Below the pieces are notes generated by a model. That model saw nothing but the letters and a program-made list of their open reading frames with translations, was not told where the DNA came from and searched no databases. From NCBI GenBank assembly GCA_021229015.1, contig CM037783.1, positions 6,457,324 to 6,521,323 of the forward strand: DNA of 64,000 nucleotides. Reading direction: 5' to 3'. Every line of letters starts with the position of its first letter. The first letter of the stretch is position 1. Positions 32,837 through 47,800 of this stretch are shown here, piece after piece. Source of the stretch: Solen grandis. Lineage: Eukaryota; Mollusca; Bivalvia; Adapedonta; Solenidae. Position numbers and translations under genes: made by a program.

Positions 32837-35800
32837 GTGAGATAATCTTTATCTATGTCTTTGTATTATCTGTGTATGTATTACCTGCTCAGGCCCAGAT
32901 TCACTCCGGTTTGTGGGGGAGGGCAGCTGGCCTGATCACACAATTTTCTATGTGACTGACATTGACTTGATTGGGTAAATGCTTGGTAGGTATTGGACAT
33001 TCCCATTGTGAGCCCCTTACTGAAATAAAAGTTAGCTAAATAACCAGTCACCCAGGCCCCTGTTGTGAGAGCATCTTCTGTTACACATATCTCCGCTGTC
33101 ACCTTGGCAACGTCATTGTGTCTGCTCTAATCTGAATCAGTCAAACGCTTGTGTGCATGTCACAAACGTCAATTAATGTACTGATAGCATAAGTATAAAT
33201 TTAAGTTGTATTTATTGTGCATATTATTGTAAAATTAATATACAAGGATCAAATCAAACTTAATGCTATATATACTTCTGAAATGCGACCAAAAAAAAAT
33301 ATAACATTTATTTTATGATTTTATGGACAGCTTTGTGCTCTCTTTCTCTCTTACAGATTACAAGGTGAATATAAATATATTTATTTAAATAGAAAGGAAT
33401 CATATTTAAAACAACAAATGGACAATATTTAGCAGATGTCAATTCTAATAATTTTAATAGAATGTAATCAATTTATGCTTTTTTAATAGAGTCCAAAAAT
33501 ATAATGTAATACTGTATTGTGCAAAGAAAATTATAACCTCCTCAATCACTTTCTTTTTCATATTTAAACTTTTTTTCCCATTTATTTTTTATTTTCAATG
33601 AGATTTAATATAGCCAAAAAGTCCCCCAGCTATACTAGAACTTGCAACCTAGCTTTGCAGCCAGTGCCATAAAATATGTATTAATGGCAATATAAACATA
33701 TAGAAAAAAATATTTTCATGGATCTATATATTGGTTTAGAAGGCTGTGAGTTTGAACCCTGGCTACCATCTATGCTTTTTGTATGCAATAAATCTTAATG
33801 GAGGATGTGAGTATAGTAGTGGTCCTTCCCAAGAACGATGGTTATGTTAACTGCCTGCCTGGGTCAAGAATCTTGTCAAAACAGAAGAAAATAAAGTGTA
33901 TTGAAGTTGATTTTAAGGATAAAAAGCATAAAAATGAAAAAATAATATGCCGATGTAAAAATTTCAACCCCAAGCAATAGAACTACTTAGCCAAAGGCTT
34001 AGATTTCAATATATAAATCATATATCTAACTATAAAACAGCTACCATATTTCCCCAAAATACCCCTCAGAATGCATCTCTGACAACCTAGAAAAATCAAA
34101 ATCAAGCCCATCAATACCTTATTTTATTTCACATTATTGTTTGTTGTTTCATGTCCAGTTATTATGCAAAATTTAAAACAATTCTGTGTAATAGATTTTT
34201 CACTATGCTTCCACAAATAAACATACTGCATTTTTCTTGAAAAAAAAAGAAGAAAATTTCTATATATTCATACGACTATAGTAGAAAATCTGTTGCATAG
34301 AATTTCTAAACCTTTAACACAGTAACAGATAATACAGTACCAAACATCGAGTTGAAATTAAATGAAGTGTTGCTAGCCCATAATATTGAGTTATCTGCCC
34401 TTGAAAATGACTGAAAAGAGCAAAAAACTTACTTTCAGGGGCAGATTACTCAAAAAAGTAGAGTGGTGACCCCCATTTTTTCTCCCATAAGTTCTCTATA
34501 ATCATGCTATGTTTTAGAAAATTCTCATGGATAATTTTAATTTTCCTTCTTTGTCTACATAGAAAAAAAACCAGCATTGTGCGCGTATGCCTTTAAAAAT
34601 TATTGCATTACATGGTCATGTATATATTTACGGTATATTGTTACTCTAACAATCTAGAGTTGAATCCATTCTTAGATATGTGGCGTTTTAATCAAATGCA
34701 TTTGATACTTACTTACTTGTTGTTTGACATTTACAAAAAAGGTCAGTTATTTAACACCATTCGCAGTTAAACTATGAATAATGCAAATGGCCTCAATCTA
34801 TTGTTAAGATTCAGAAAACATTACTCTGGTAGCATCTGGTTTGGAGCATACTTTCCCTGTGTTTCCCACAGAGTTGACCAAGTGCACTTGAGCATCCATG
34901 TCCCCTGGGAGGGTGTATTTATTGACCCACCATTAAACATTGACATGGTCATTAGGCTGTAGTTCACTTACTCCCTCTATCACTTTTCTTCAGTAAACAA
35001 AGGTCATTGTTCTGACTTACTACAGTCCTGTGGCAAAAAAAAAAGCTATAGAACAAAATGACAGTGTACATTGTGAAGTAAGTCTCAGGTCCCAGCAGAC
35101 TTTGTTCTTTAATCAATGTAAAAAGATGTGATTGAATGAAGAATGGATGGAACAAAAGATGTACTTGAGCAACCATCTATTAAGTCTCCAGGATGATAAA
35201 TAGTTAATGAGGTGCTGGAACAGAGTGTTGGTCATTTTTCACACCTACCAGAATCACATGAGTCGCTTCCGCGTGTCACTCATTATAACGTGTAATTAGC
35301 AAATGGTATGGCACATGTGTGCCACACTGACACAAATACAGTTTGTACAGGGGATAACTTGAGCTATTACATGTCAATATGAAATTAACAGTATAATTGT
35401 TGATGATCATCTTTCTTATGGCATTAAATTTTAGAACATGATAACACAAACATAAAAATGAATAATACAACCATAATATATTACAACAATTTACGACACT
35501 GTTGACTCATATATGGAATAAAAATGGATGCAAAACGCGATCATCATGCTTACTGATAAGATATGCTGAGATGGAACCATAAGTAACTGCGTGTTCCGGT
35601 GCTACTTTATTCCATTGCGAATGGACTATATGTGAAAAAAAAATGAAGTAGTCTTTTTGTTTTAAGGTATTTAAATGATTATAAATAATTTAAACTTATA
35701 TCATTTCCTAATTCATTATATTTTTTATTTTATCGTCCATTGAAAGCCAGAAGGGATTCCTTTTCTGAGTCAAGGCCATATGCGGGGGTATTTATCACCT

Positions 35801-38800
35801 TCAGTGATAGTTCTGGTCATTGTTTAGATGCATATTTTGTCTTTTACTTCATATAGACTCATTTTGACACATTGGCATTCAAAACAGACCCAGATCAGAC
35901 AGCTCCATTTTAGTAGTTGTCTAGCTGGTCAGGGTCTCCTCTGTTTCCTCATATAAGAGTGTTGCTTACTAAGATTCCATGCAGTCTGCACAGTAAAGAA
36001 AAAGTGATTGATTAAATATATCATGTTAAGTTCAGTAAATTGATATTTATCAAGTCAAAAATTACACATGAATATTCATGAGGTAAAGGGTTAAATGATG
36101 TGATGTTAATAACATGTACCTTGTTTTGTTCATGACAGCTATAATTATTATTTTTTAATTCCTCTATTTTCTATAACAATGAAAATCAGAACATCTTCCT
36201 TATTTGCTCTGCACCAGAGGCATACTGTCAAATTTGAGTCTCAATCATATGACCCAGTGGCTGAGTGGTTAGAGAGCCCACCTGTAACCTGGAGCTCATG
36301 CCATGATTCTTGAAATGGTACTGATATATCTTCCTTGCTTGGTGCTCAGCATATTATCATTGGTAGTTCCTGAGGTCTGGTAGGTCCAATGTCTTGAAAA
36401 TACTTGGTCAGGTGTAGTAGTATCACATCACTTGTCTATCCCTTTCCCTCATAGATGACACCATGAAAAGACCTATGCGAACAGCATAAAACCAGATCAG
36501 CCTGCGAGTAACTCGCAGGCTGATCAGGTTTTATGCTGTTCGCTGCTCCTCAGTGGTCTGGAAATGAGGATTTTGTAATTAAATTTAGTAAGGTTTAACT
36601 GTGGTTTTCTGCAGATCAGGCTTTATGTGGTACCTATTGAGGGCGTCAAAAGGAGTATATATGAGGGAAAGGGCTATGGTGTGACAGGGTGGACACTAGG
36701 ATTCTGTAAACCAGAGTCCTTGATAAGGATTGCCTGAAAGTTGGAATCTTCCAATATAGCAGGGCTCTCTCTTGTTTTGCAGGAGCAATACCTCTACCTT
36801 CAGGAGTGGGAATTTTCATGTTGTTTTCCTCTATAGGGGGAATTTTAGGCAATTTTTGTGGCAAATACATGCAATAATTATATTAATAAAAATATACAAA
36901 ATAGTTCTTGTGTAGCAGCTTTATTGGATAAAACTGAAATGGAAATTAAATGGTATACACTGTACAACAATCTACTACTTGACCATTCTTGTTATTTATG
37001 TTAGGTCTTACATTTTCCAGTTAATGGGAGAATTTTGCTTTAAAATAGGGGAAAAAACATACTTTTTGGCTGGGGGAAAGGTGCCAAGTATCAGAATGGA
37101 GCTCAGAAGAATTTGAGTCCTTGCACAAGATAATACATGAGTTCTAGCTTAAGTTTAGGAAACGTTAAGTTTGAGCCAGGGTATGATATTTGAGCAGTGA
37201 CCTCGAAAAAAATTCTCATAAAAAAATCATGCTGAAAATAAAGTTTCAGTATGATGTTGGTGTATTCTCAAACACTGTTTCAAGCAATTTGATTTAGCTG
37301 AGATTGTGCTAAAACAATGTTGTAAACACCGCTTAATGGTGTTCCTTCAATATCAAGCTTAGTTGAGCATGATAATCATTCCAAAGTCTTGTTTGAAGTA
37401 AGAGTGCGACTTTCAATTTCTTTGAGAACTTGGGTTCAGAACTTCATTTAGAGTTAGGGAGAACCCTGGTATGATATCACAGCAAGGTGACTAAATCTGT
37501 CTCACATGAACAAAGTCTCCAAATACAAAATGAAATACTGTCAGTGGGATAACAAATGCTCAGTTCCTTCATGGTCTACATTCCCCCTTGACTATCACTA
37601 ATGGTGATCCTATATATTGACAATGACAGGTTTTTCACACCAGACATCCATGTTTTGAATGGATAGATTGCTTATGTTTGTTGTTTCATGTATATTACTT
37701 TTATTAGTTTAATCAAATATATAACTGAGAAGTTTGGTAGTAAACATGATAGAATGAAAAGCATATAATTATGTTAAATAGCATGTTAATCAATGGGGAG
37801 AACACCAGCGCTCTTGACTCTTTGCCAGAGAGGGACTCCTTGAATAACAATGTATTCAGTGAACTTAATGTACCTGTGTTTTGTCTATTAGTGCTTATTC
37901 AGAGTTGTGTTTTTATGATTTTCGGTCTGTGCATGCATGCGTCCTCACCTCAGGTTTACCTTTGCGTTTAAGCTTTTTTCTATGAAGATGACTTCATATC
38001 TTGATGAAACTACGTAAACATGTACATCATGATATGATCTATTTAATATTTATGCAAATTCATAGATGTGACCTATATTTCATGGTTGGATGAACATTGT
38101 AAAATGTGTTGTTTTGCCTCAGGTTTACCTTAGCCTTTAAGCTTTTTTTTCTATGAAGATGACTTCATATCTTAATAAAACTAGGTACACATGTACATCA
38201 TGATATGATTTATTTAAAATTTATGCAAATGTATGACTGTGATTGTTATTTCACAGTTTGATGAACATGGTATAAATGTGCATGCAGGACTCAAATTTAA
38301 TTTTTGTTCCCACCCGCAAAAAATGCAAGTGGTTTAAAACGTAACAAACTTCATTTTCTGCTAGCATTTTGCTGAATTATGAGCGTTGATTTTGAGCCCA
38401 GACTCTATTTTAGTTAGGCAACCTGGTCATCCAAATCCATCTCCAGTTTCTTCACTGTTTTTATTTTAAGTGTGTTAGATCTTTGTGCTTTCTTTGGTTT
38501 GTTGATTTCAGATTCTGTACTTAGTTCATTGACATCATGAGATTTAAGAAAAAAATATCTTTCATTTTGACATTTTTCAATTGATAATCCAAATCAGCAT
38601 CAGACGCATTTCCATTGGAAACCGGGACTAGTGTAAAATCAGGCTTCCAAGTTCGATACAAGGGTGTGGATAACTTTTATTGATTGAAAATTAAATAAGT
38701 ATCGTAATTTTAAATTTTTAACATATATGTGTCCACGTGTTGCATACCATAGTTGACAGACTGGACCCGCATTTATACTAGTCACACAACAATTTTCCGG

Positions 38801-41800
38801 TGTAAATTTCGCTTGTGATTAAAACAAGCTAAGATTGTTTATAATTTTGATGATGTTTCTGATTATTTTATTGAAATCTTATTAAGAAAATGTTTAAGCC
38901 AATATTTTCACTCACAAAAAAATGTGAGTGGTTTAAAACGTAACTCGCAAACTTTATTTTTTGCTCCCATTTTCCCAAAATGTGAGTGTTAAATTTGAGC
39001 CCTGTATAATTGATTGTTCTGCCTCAGGTTTCCCTTTACGTTTAAGCTTTTCTTCTATGAAGATGATTTCACATCTTTATGAGTCAGACAAGCACTATGC
39101 ACCTGAGAGGGCATGAAAATTTTTTGTCCTCAGTGGGGTTTGAACCTACAAGCTTCATGTCTGCCATCATATATGTTACCACTGGACCACGGGGCCCTTG
39201 ATGGTTGAATGGGGATTGAATCCATTACCACTAATACAGAGGGCAGGTGCTTATACCATCAGGCCACTGGGTTTTGTATTTAGTGTTTAACTGTTCAATC
39301 AGTAAATAATCTTTACAGCTTGTACAAATTAAATTTTGGATCAGGCTTTGAGTAACTTGAAGCCTGATAAGATCATACATTGTTTCAACTCAGCAGCTTT
39401 TTAGATCGGAGCATTGTAATATTGAACAGCTTTCAGCCTAGTCTGACTCCTGTATGGTTTAGATACAGTGTATCCATGAAGTAAGTGACTTGACTTGACT
39501 ATTTGAGTTTACCGTCACTTCGACAGTATTTCAGTCATATAGCGACGTCCAGACCCCAAATGCACGAAGGCATCTGGGTAGAACCACCGGCCTACCGCAA
39601 GCCAGCTTGAAGGCTTCCTCACATGAAAATCCAAATGACCCTGCCGGAATTTGAACCCACGCAGTGAGGGGCTGAATAAGTGGTAAAGTCAGTGACTTTA
39701 CCCTCTCGGCCACGGAGGCCCCTGAAGTAAGTGAAGTACTTGTACATCTCAGGAACTGTCAAGAGGGACGTATATACATGTACTTCCCAATCAATGTAAA
39801 ATAAATAAGTTTAAAAACAAATCTAATTAAAGTTTGCAGCAACAGAAAATTTGCATGTACTTGTAATTATCTGAACTCTGAATTTAATTAAACTTTAATA
39901 TGATTGTTAAAGTGCATTTCATTTGATAGATATGGTTAGTGCATGAAATATCTGAGTAATTAAATATCAGGGGTAGGTTGAAGGTTCTACCAGGGTGTAC
40001 TTGGGTTTTTCTGTAATCGGCTAGATGTTGCTATATGACTGAAATACTGCCACTCTTGCAATAAACCCTAGCACAACAACATCATTTACAAGGTGTTATC
40101 ATCATGAGAATTTAAAGAAATGGTTTGTTGCATCTCATCAAAACTTTGTCTTAGTATCACAATTTGACATTCCTTTTTTGACATTTCATTTTTTGAGTAG
40201 TGTAAAAATCATGTCAAATTCACAACAGATTATGCCTCTCTCCAATTAGGGCGATTATATAGCCTTTGTTTGAAAGTACCCCCAAGGGAGAGTGTGGGAA
40301 TTGTTGATTTAACCCTTTCCCTCTTAGAGGAAACCATGAAAAGACCTATGCGAACAGCATAAAACCAGATCAGCCTGCGAGTAACTCGCAGGCTGATCAG
40401 GTTTTATGCTGTTCGCTGCTCCTCAGTAGTCTGGAAATGAGGATTTTTTAATTAAATTTGGTAAGGTTTAACTGTGGTTTTCTGCAGATCAGGCTTTATG
40501 TGGTACCTATTGAGTGCGTCAAAATGAGTCTGTATGAGGGAAAGGGTTAAAGACTTGCAATATCTAAACAACAGGGCTGTAGATCGTCATGTCCTTCTTC
40601 AATGTTAGGTATTGATGTTGAATACTTATATTGCATGTTTATCATTTAAATTTATTTAGATACCTGTCCTTAGTATATGCCAAACCATATTATAGATATA
40701 CTTTCTATATTCGGAAATAGAAATTACCTGAACAACAAAAACTATTTTCCAAAATCTTTGTTAATTTTTAATAATTCTGAAAACAGTAATTGAGTATTAG
40801 AAGAATGAAATTATTCATTAACTGTCAGTATTTTCTAAACAATCAATTATTGTATATGTTGACTGAATTAGAATGTTTATTGTTTATAAATGGCTGCCTA
40901 TTGCTAGGGTGTTGATTATTTGAATATTTAATTTCCCTTATCATGCAGACCATCAGGCGACCCTGACTCTCTCCCCAGGGAAGTGATTGTGGGGTAGATA
41001 CTGTACTCGTTACTTATCTTGGTTTCTACTGTAAACAAGCCAGGGATCGGCTTACCTATGTATAATTTATCACTTCTTTATTTCACTGATTGATTTTCTT
41101 TAAATGGTCACAGTTGCTGTTTCAGTTTTAGATTTTATCTTCCCAATATCTTTCTTTTATTTGATAATGAACTAAAGGTTATAAAAGTCTCTTTACCAGT
41201 ATATATCTTATGAATTATGAAAATATCTATAATCATCTGTCTAGGGTCATCTGTATGTATTATGATGGAGCGGTCTTAGTCCAAGTTGTTTGGACATGAG
41301 AAGATGACAGGAATCATTTTAATGACATATATATTTTGTATAAGACTAGATCAGGCTGTGGAATGATAGACTAATATGGTAACCCATGGTAACCCATACC
41401 AAGAACAGCTTCCAGTCTGATCTGGTTTTTCACTAGTTTATAATTATGTGTATCTTAGGTAAAGAGTTCTAGGAATATTCAGTCTGCAGTCATACCCCCT
41501 CCTCATTGCTATACTTCATTGTCCAGTTCCACCATTCATTAATTTATCATACTGTAGAGTCGTGGTGATATGGTTGGGGTATTTATAATCTTAAAGGATA
41601 GCATAGTTAAAATTATTTGTAATACCTGTGTTTATCTCTCTACGTCAAGAATATTCATGTACTTATTAATTACTTAACGGATATGGATTAACTGAACTTA
41701 AAATGATGTATTAAACAATGGGGGCCTCCATGGCCAAGAGGGTAAAGTCGCTGACTTTAACACTCACTTAGCCTCTCACCGTGTGGTTTCAAATCGCGGC

Positions 41801-44800
41801 AGGGTCATTCTGATTTTCTTGTGAGGAAGCCTTCCAACTGTCTTGCGGTAGGTCGGTGGTTCTACCCAGATGCCTCCGTGCATTCGGGGTCTTCCTCCAC
41901 CTGTAATTAGCTGGACATCGCTATATGACTGAAATACTGTTGAAGCGACGGTAAACTCAAATAGTCAAGTCAAGTCATTAAACAATGGCCTTTCTTTTCC
42001 ATGATGACTGTAGAATATGAGCTTCAATATTGTATGAACAAACAGAGGAGACCCTGATGAGAGATGGTGCTGTCTGATCTGGGTCTGCTTTGTTTGCCAA
42101 TCTTTATGAGGTAAAGGGATATACATCAGTTATGTATGAAAAGCAGTCTGCATGTATAATAGGATAAGTCTCATTATCCACCTGCCAGTGTAGATCAATG
42201 GTAAAACTTCCAATGTAGATCATATCTTGTTAACCCTTTCCCTCATATAGACTCATTTTGACGCACTCAATAGGTACCACATAAAGCCTGATCTGCAGAA
42301 AACCACAGTTAAACCTTACCAAATTTAATTAAAAAATCCTCATTTCCAGACTACTGAGGAGCAGCGAACAGCATAAAACCTGATCAGCCTGCGAGTTACT
42401 CGCAGGCTGATCTGGTTTTACGCTGTTCGCATAGGTCTTTTCATGGTGTCCTCTATGAGGGAAAGGGCCAGTAAGTCTCAGTGGAACAGGATGCCAGCGT
42501 TTCAAACACACCTTATAGTTAATGTCTGGGTATTGACATTGCACTTAAAGCATAAGTTCACATGCTTATTATTTTTTCACCTATGGAGTAAAGAGGTCTT
42601 GGCTGGTGTCAGGGGGAAATTTGTGTCATAGAACATCAAAATAGGGAAAAACACACCAAGCATTAAATACAACAACAAAGGTATCTGGTATGTTGCTTTG
42701 ACCGAAGAACAGATGCATTTAAAAAAGAAAGAAAAAAGTTCAACAACCTTATATATAACATATAGGGTTGTTTAACTCTTTTTTTTTAAACAAAGCATTT
42801 ATATTTTGTAGTCATATAACACATCTATTCTTGTTGCACTTTAGTAAATCCTCTCTGTTGGTGGAGTGGTTTGAGTGTCTGCCTTGGGAAATGGGAGGTC
42901 TTGGGTTTGATCTCTGGTCAAGATATACCAAAATCATGAAAAATGGTACTGGTATAGCATATAAGGGTAGTTCCAGGACTGGTTGGCCCTGTGTCAGGAT
43001 AATATGACTGGGTGTGATATCATGTCACATAACTTCAGCATGATACTGTAGTGTGGCAGCACTATATCTGTCTCAAGTAGACATGATCTCTAAATGACAG
43101 AAATACTGTAGGATGTTAAGCTCAACAAACACTTTAGAAATATTTTCTTAGTTTTCATTCACTGTGATTATGCTTCCTGCACCTTCCTCTTGCTTAGTTC
43201 CCTCACATAGGGAAAAATATTTTAGCAAGAGAATATCTGGATACCAAGAGACCCCATTGATACATCTTAGAGAAATTCTTATTGACCCTCCAAAATAGCT
43301 TTTTTTTCAGTCAAGACTAGTTGAAGACTTATTTCAGAACTATGTATAGGATTGTGCTCTTCTGTCTCTACTTTCATCTGTCTGTCACTTTTATCAAGAT
43401 TGCATGTCTTGGCTGTATCTTCCTCATGTATGGATTAAAGTCAATAGGTGACCATACAGTTGTGGTTTGTAGTGTACAACTTAAAAGTCTATAGCTTCAT
43501 TGTCATGGTAACTTTTGTTTGTTTGTCAGGTGATAATTACTCTTTATCAAGCATTGAGATCTATCAAATGAAACTGCATAAAATATGCATGCAATTAAAG
43601 TGATGAGTATGTAGCTTCAAGTTTAAGGTCAACATTGTGATAAGTATAGTCTTTATGACTGTTTTGATAAATCCAGAATCAGGAGAATATCCAGATACCA
43701 TGAGAAATTGACATTGTCAGATTGTGGTAAATTGCTTGTATGGAACGCCACAGCTGTCTTATGTTCGGTATTCTATCATGAAAATTGATTATGTGGGGTT
43801 TTGGGTTGTTTATCATCCTGTGGGTTGTAATGTATCTTGTTGGGTTGTTATATATCTGTGGGGTTGTATATCATCATGTAAGGTTTAATTATCATATGGA
43901 GTTGTAATGTCATTATGTGAGGTTATAAAGACATCATGTGTGGTTGTTAAGTCATTATATGAGACTGTAATATCATCATGTGGGGTTGATTTGCCATTTT
44001 GGGTGGTGCAGTTGTCCTTCTGTGATGTCCACTTGACTTAATGTGTGGTGCAGTTGTCCTTCTGTGATGTCCACTTGACTTAATGTGTGGTGCAGTTGTC
44101 ATTCTGTTATGTCCACTTGACTTGCTGTGTGATGCATTTTCCCTCTATGATGTTCACTTGACTTACTGTGCGGTGCAGTTGTCCTTCTGTGATATCCATT
44201 TGGCTTACTGTGCGATGCAGTTGTCCTTCTGTTACCTCCACTTGACATTGTGATCGGTTGATTAGTATTTCATCCTGTTCATTATTATGCTGACATGTAC
44301 AGGTAGTGTGCTGTGATGTTGTTCTCTCCTATGTGGTTCATTCAGCACATGTACTGTTCGGATGAAGTCTGAAATGTTGCGAATTGACGATACCGAGTTG
44401 GTTTACCGTTATTTCCTTATTTCATTGTTTTCCTGTTCTCATTTATTTAACGCTGTATGTTAAAGGACAACCCAAATTTTAAGATCCTTTGTGTTAGACA
44501 ATATACAAGTATATTTGCCAACTTTTGAAGTTGCAAAAAGTCACATTCTAGTAGTATTTTTCAGGGGCGTAGCTTGGATTCACTAAATGTGTAGGTTTGT
44601 TTTCCTACCGCGGAGGATCTGTCGGGGGACTTTGGATATTTGCATGGCCGTGTGAACAATCTGATTGGTTTTGAGGCTTTCTTTTTAATGGGAATATACC
44701 CATTTTATGTAGATTTTCAAGCAATTATTAAGTACTCATTAGTAGCCTTTACACTCATGACTCTCACTCATAACGCTCTGAGAACAAACGTGCATCTAGA

Positions 44801-47800
44801 TCAGTTGTATGTAAGCACCAAATATCATAAATTTGTAATAATTATTGTTATGTGTGTGTGTTTGAATTACACGTGAGACTGACATTAGAGTTTTTATTTA
44901 ATACTTTCTGTTGAAATACTGTGTTTTATCAGTGAGATTAAATCTGCATCTCACGTGGGGCCTCAGTGGCCGAGAGGGTAAAGTCGCTGACTTTAACACT
45001 CACTCAGCCCCTCACCGCGTGGGTTCGAATCCCGGATTTTCATGTGAGGAAGCCTTCCAGCTGGCTTGCGGTAGGTCGGTGGTTCTACCCAGATATTTCC
45101 GTGCATTTGGGGTCTTCCTCCACCTGTAATTAGCTTGACGTTGCTTTATGACTGAAATACTGTCGAGGCGACAGCAAAAATCAAATAGTCAAGTCATATC
45201 AATATCTCACAATGTGGGTGATATAGATCTGCCGGACTACCTATTTACATATAAAGGGTATGTACATGGATATGTAGCAGCAGTAAACATAAAATAAAAA
45301 CAAAATTTGTTTTGAGTGAATATGGAATACATCTCATCTCGCTGTGATACATGTACAATCTTAACATTTTCGCTTGGCTACGCACTCTTGAATATATTAA
45401 ATAGAATCACTTCTTAATGAGATATTTTCCATTTTCACTCAAAACAAACACATTTCCTCTATGTATTAATCACACAGTGAAACCTGTTGATGTTCTCCCT
45501 AAAATATAAATTTAATAACAGAAAACACATAATTAACGGCAATATACAAGTTTAAAGCAAAATTATTAACTTGTTTTAGGTCTGTCGTTTATAAAATATG
45601 TACCCTTAAACACCCAGAGGAGAAAAGTAAATTTATGTATTTTGCCTCATAAAATCAAATTACCGCAAAGCAGACTTTTAATTACCTAAGATGTGTCTTT
45701 TAAGAGATTAACTTAAAAGATAACTGTCATAATAATGGTAATAATTTATGCATGTATGAGTATTGCGTGCGTGTGAATTACATCTGCAGTAAATGTCATT
45801 TCATTTTTGAGATCATATAGATTGTGGTTTTGTCAGTTTACTGAACTGGAAGACCAATTTTCAGTATTTTCAATAATTTAAAATTTAGATAACTGTTGAG
45901 ATGTTAAAACAAAAATACGTTTTTCCAACTCACTCGTTATTGAAAACTATATAATTTTACGTTACATATAAACATAATATTGTTTATAATAATTCGAAAG
46001 TTCACTTTGATACCATAGCACAGATTCTTTCTAATTGTTTGACCACTATTTCGCCTTTCCGGGCAGTTTTTATTTTTAGTCTTTGAGAAAAAATAAATGT
46101 GTAGGCATGTGCCTAATGTACCTATAGAAAGCTACGCCAGTGTTTTTATGCAAATTCTCAATAAAAATGCAATTTATGTTAAAAAAGCAAATATAACTAT
46201 GTTTTGCTTTTTAGAATTTTCTTACATCAGTGGATTTCATCTGAAAAGATAAAGAAAATATCTCCTGATAAAATACATTGCATTTTACAACATGACAAAA
46301 CTGTAATTAGTAAAAAGTGTTGCAAGTGAATGGAAATCAAAGAAATCTATCTGTTATGTTCAATTGTCTAAGCGAAATGTTTATATTTTATTATGAAATT
46401 TTTACTTAATTCTCAATAAATAGTTTTAGTTACAAGAAAAGGCGTTTAAAAAGGGTGTTTTATTGATCAATATAATAATTTCAACAAATTTTATCAAAAG
46501 TTGTTGAAAGTTGTTGAATACAGTTTATCCTATCACCAGACTTACATTGTGGTATAAACTGCCTATCGAACTTTAACACTCACTCAGCCCATCACCGCGT
46601 GGTTTCATATCCCGGCAGGGTCATTAGGATTTTCATGTGAGGAAGCCTTCCAGCTGGCTTGCGGTAGGTCGGTGGTACTACCCGAAAGCCTCCGTGCATT
46701 CCGGGTCTTCCCTCTCCTGTAATTAGCTGGACGTCGCTATATGACTGAAATACTGTCGAAGCGACGGTAAACTCAAATAGTCAAGTCAAGTCAAGCCTTA
46801 GTCAGAAATAATAGGATAAATAGAATACTTGGTAAGTGTTGAATGAAGATAAGTTTATCCTGCTCGGTTTAGAAAATAAAAAACGCTCGCCAAGGATCGC
46901 GGTTTATTTTTAATCTTTTCGGATGAAATTCACTGATGTAAAAAAGAAATCTTAAAATGTAAAAATAAAATGCAAAACATAACATGTTTGCATTTTTTTT
47001 TAACAAAAACTGGATTTTTATTGAGAATTTGCAAAAAAAAAAATAAAAAACTAGAATGTGAGTCTTTGCAACTTCAAAAGTTGGTAAATATACTTGTTTG
47101 TATATTGTCTAACACAAAGGAATCTTAAAATTTGGGTGTGTTCCTTAACATCCAACATAAAAGAAATGAAAATAAGGAAATGTCCAACTCGGTGTCGTCA
47201 ATGCGCAACATTTCACACTTCATCCGAACAGTATAACAGACGAATGAACTCCAAGGAGAGAACAACATCACAGCAACTACCTGTATGCAGCATATTAATA
47301 AGGATCACACAGCAAGTCAATTGAACATCACAGAAGGACAACTGCACCACACAGCAAGTCAAGTGGAATAACAGAAGGACAACTGCACCACACAGCAAGT
47401 CAGTGGACATCACAGAAGGAAAACTGCACCACACAGCAAGTCAAGTGATGTAACAGATGACAACTGCATCACATAGCAAGTCAAGTGGATATTACAGAAG
47501 GACAGCGGCACACACAGCAAGCCCAGTGGACATCACAGAAGGAAAACTGCACCACACAGCAAGTCAAGCGGATGTAACAGAATGACAACTCATCACATAG
47601 CAAGTCAAGTGGACATCACAGAAGGACAACTACACCACACATTAAGTCAAGTGGATGTAACAGAATGACAACTGCATCACACAGCAAGTGAATTGAACAT
47701 CACAGAAGGAAAATTGCACCACACAGCAATTCAAGTGGCTGTAACAGAATGACAACTCATCACATAGCAAGTCAAGTGGACATCACAGAAGGACAACTAC

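Noticed and set aside
36646..36870. 74-codon minus-strand frame overlapping a MITE end
   Set aside because: Starts beyond and ends inside the MITE; composition and context give no support.
44957..45035. Possible tRNA gene
   Set aside because: The tRNA-like part is the head of a SINE with a shared body, tail and target duplication.
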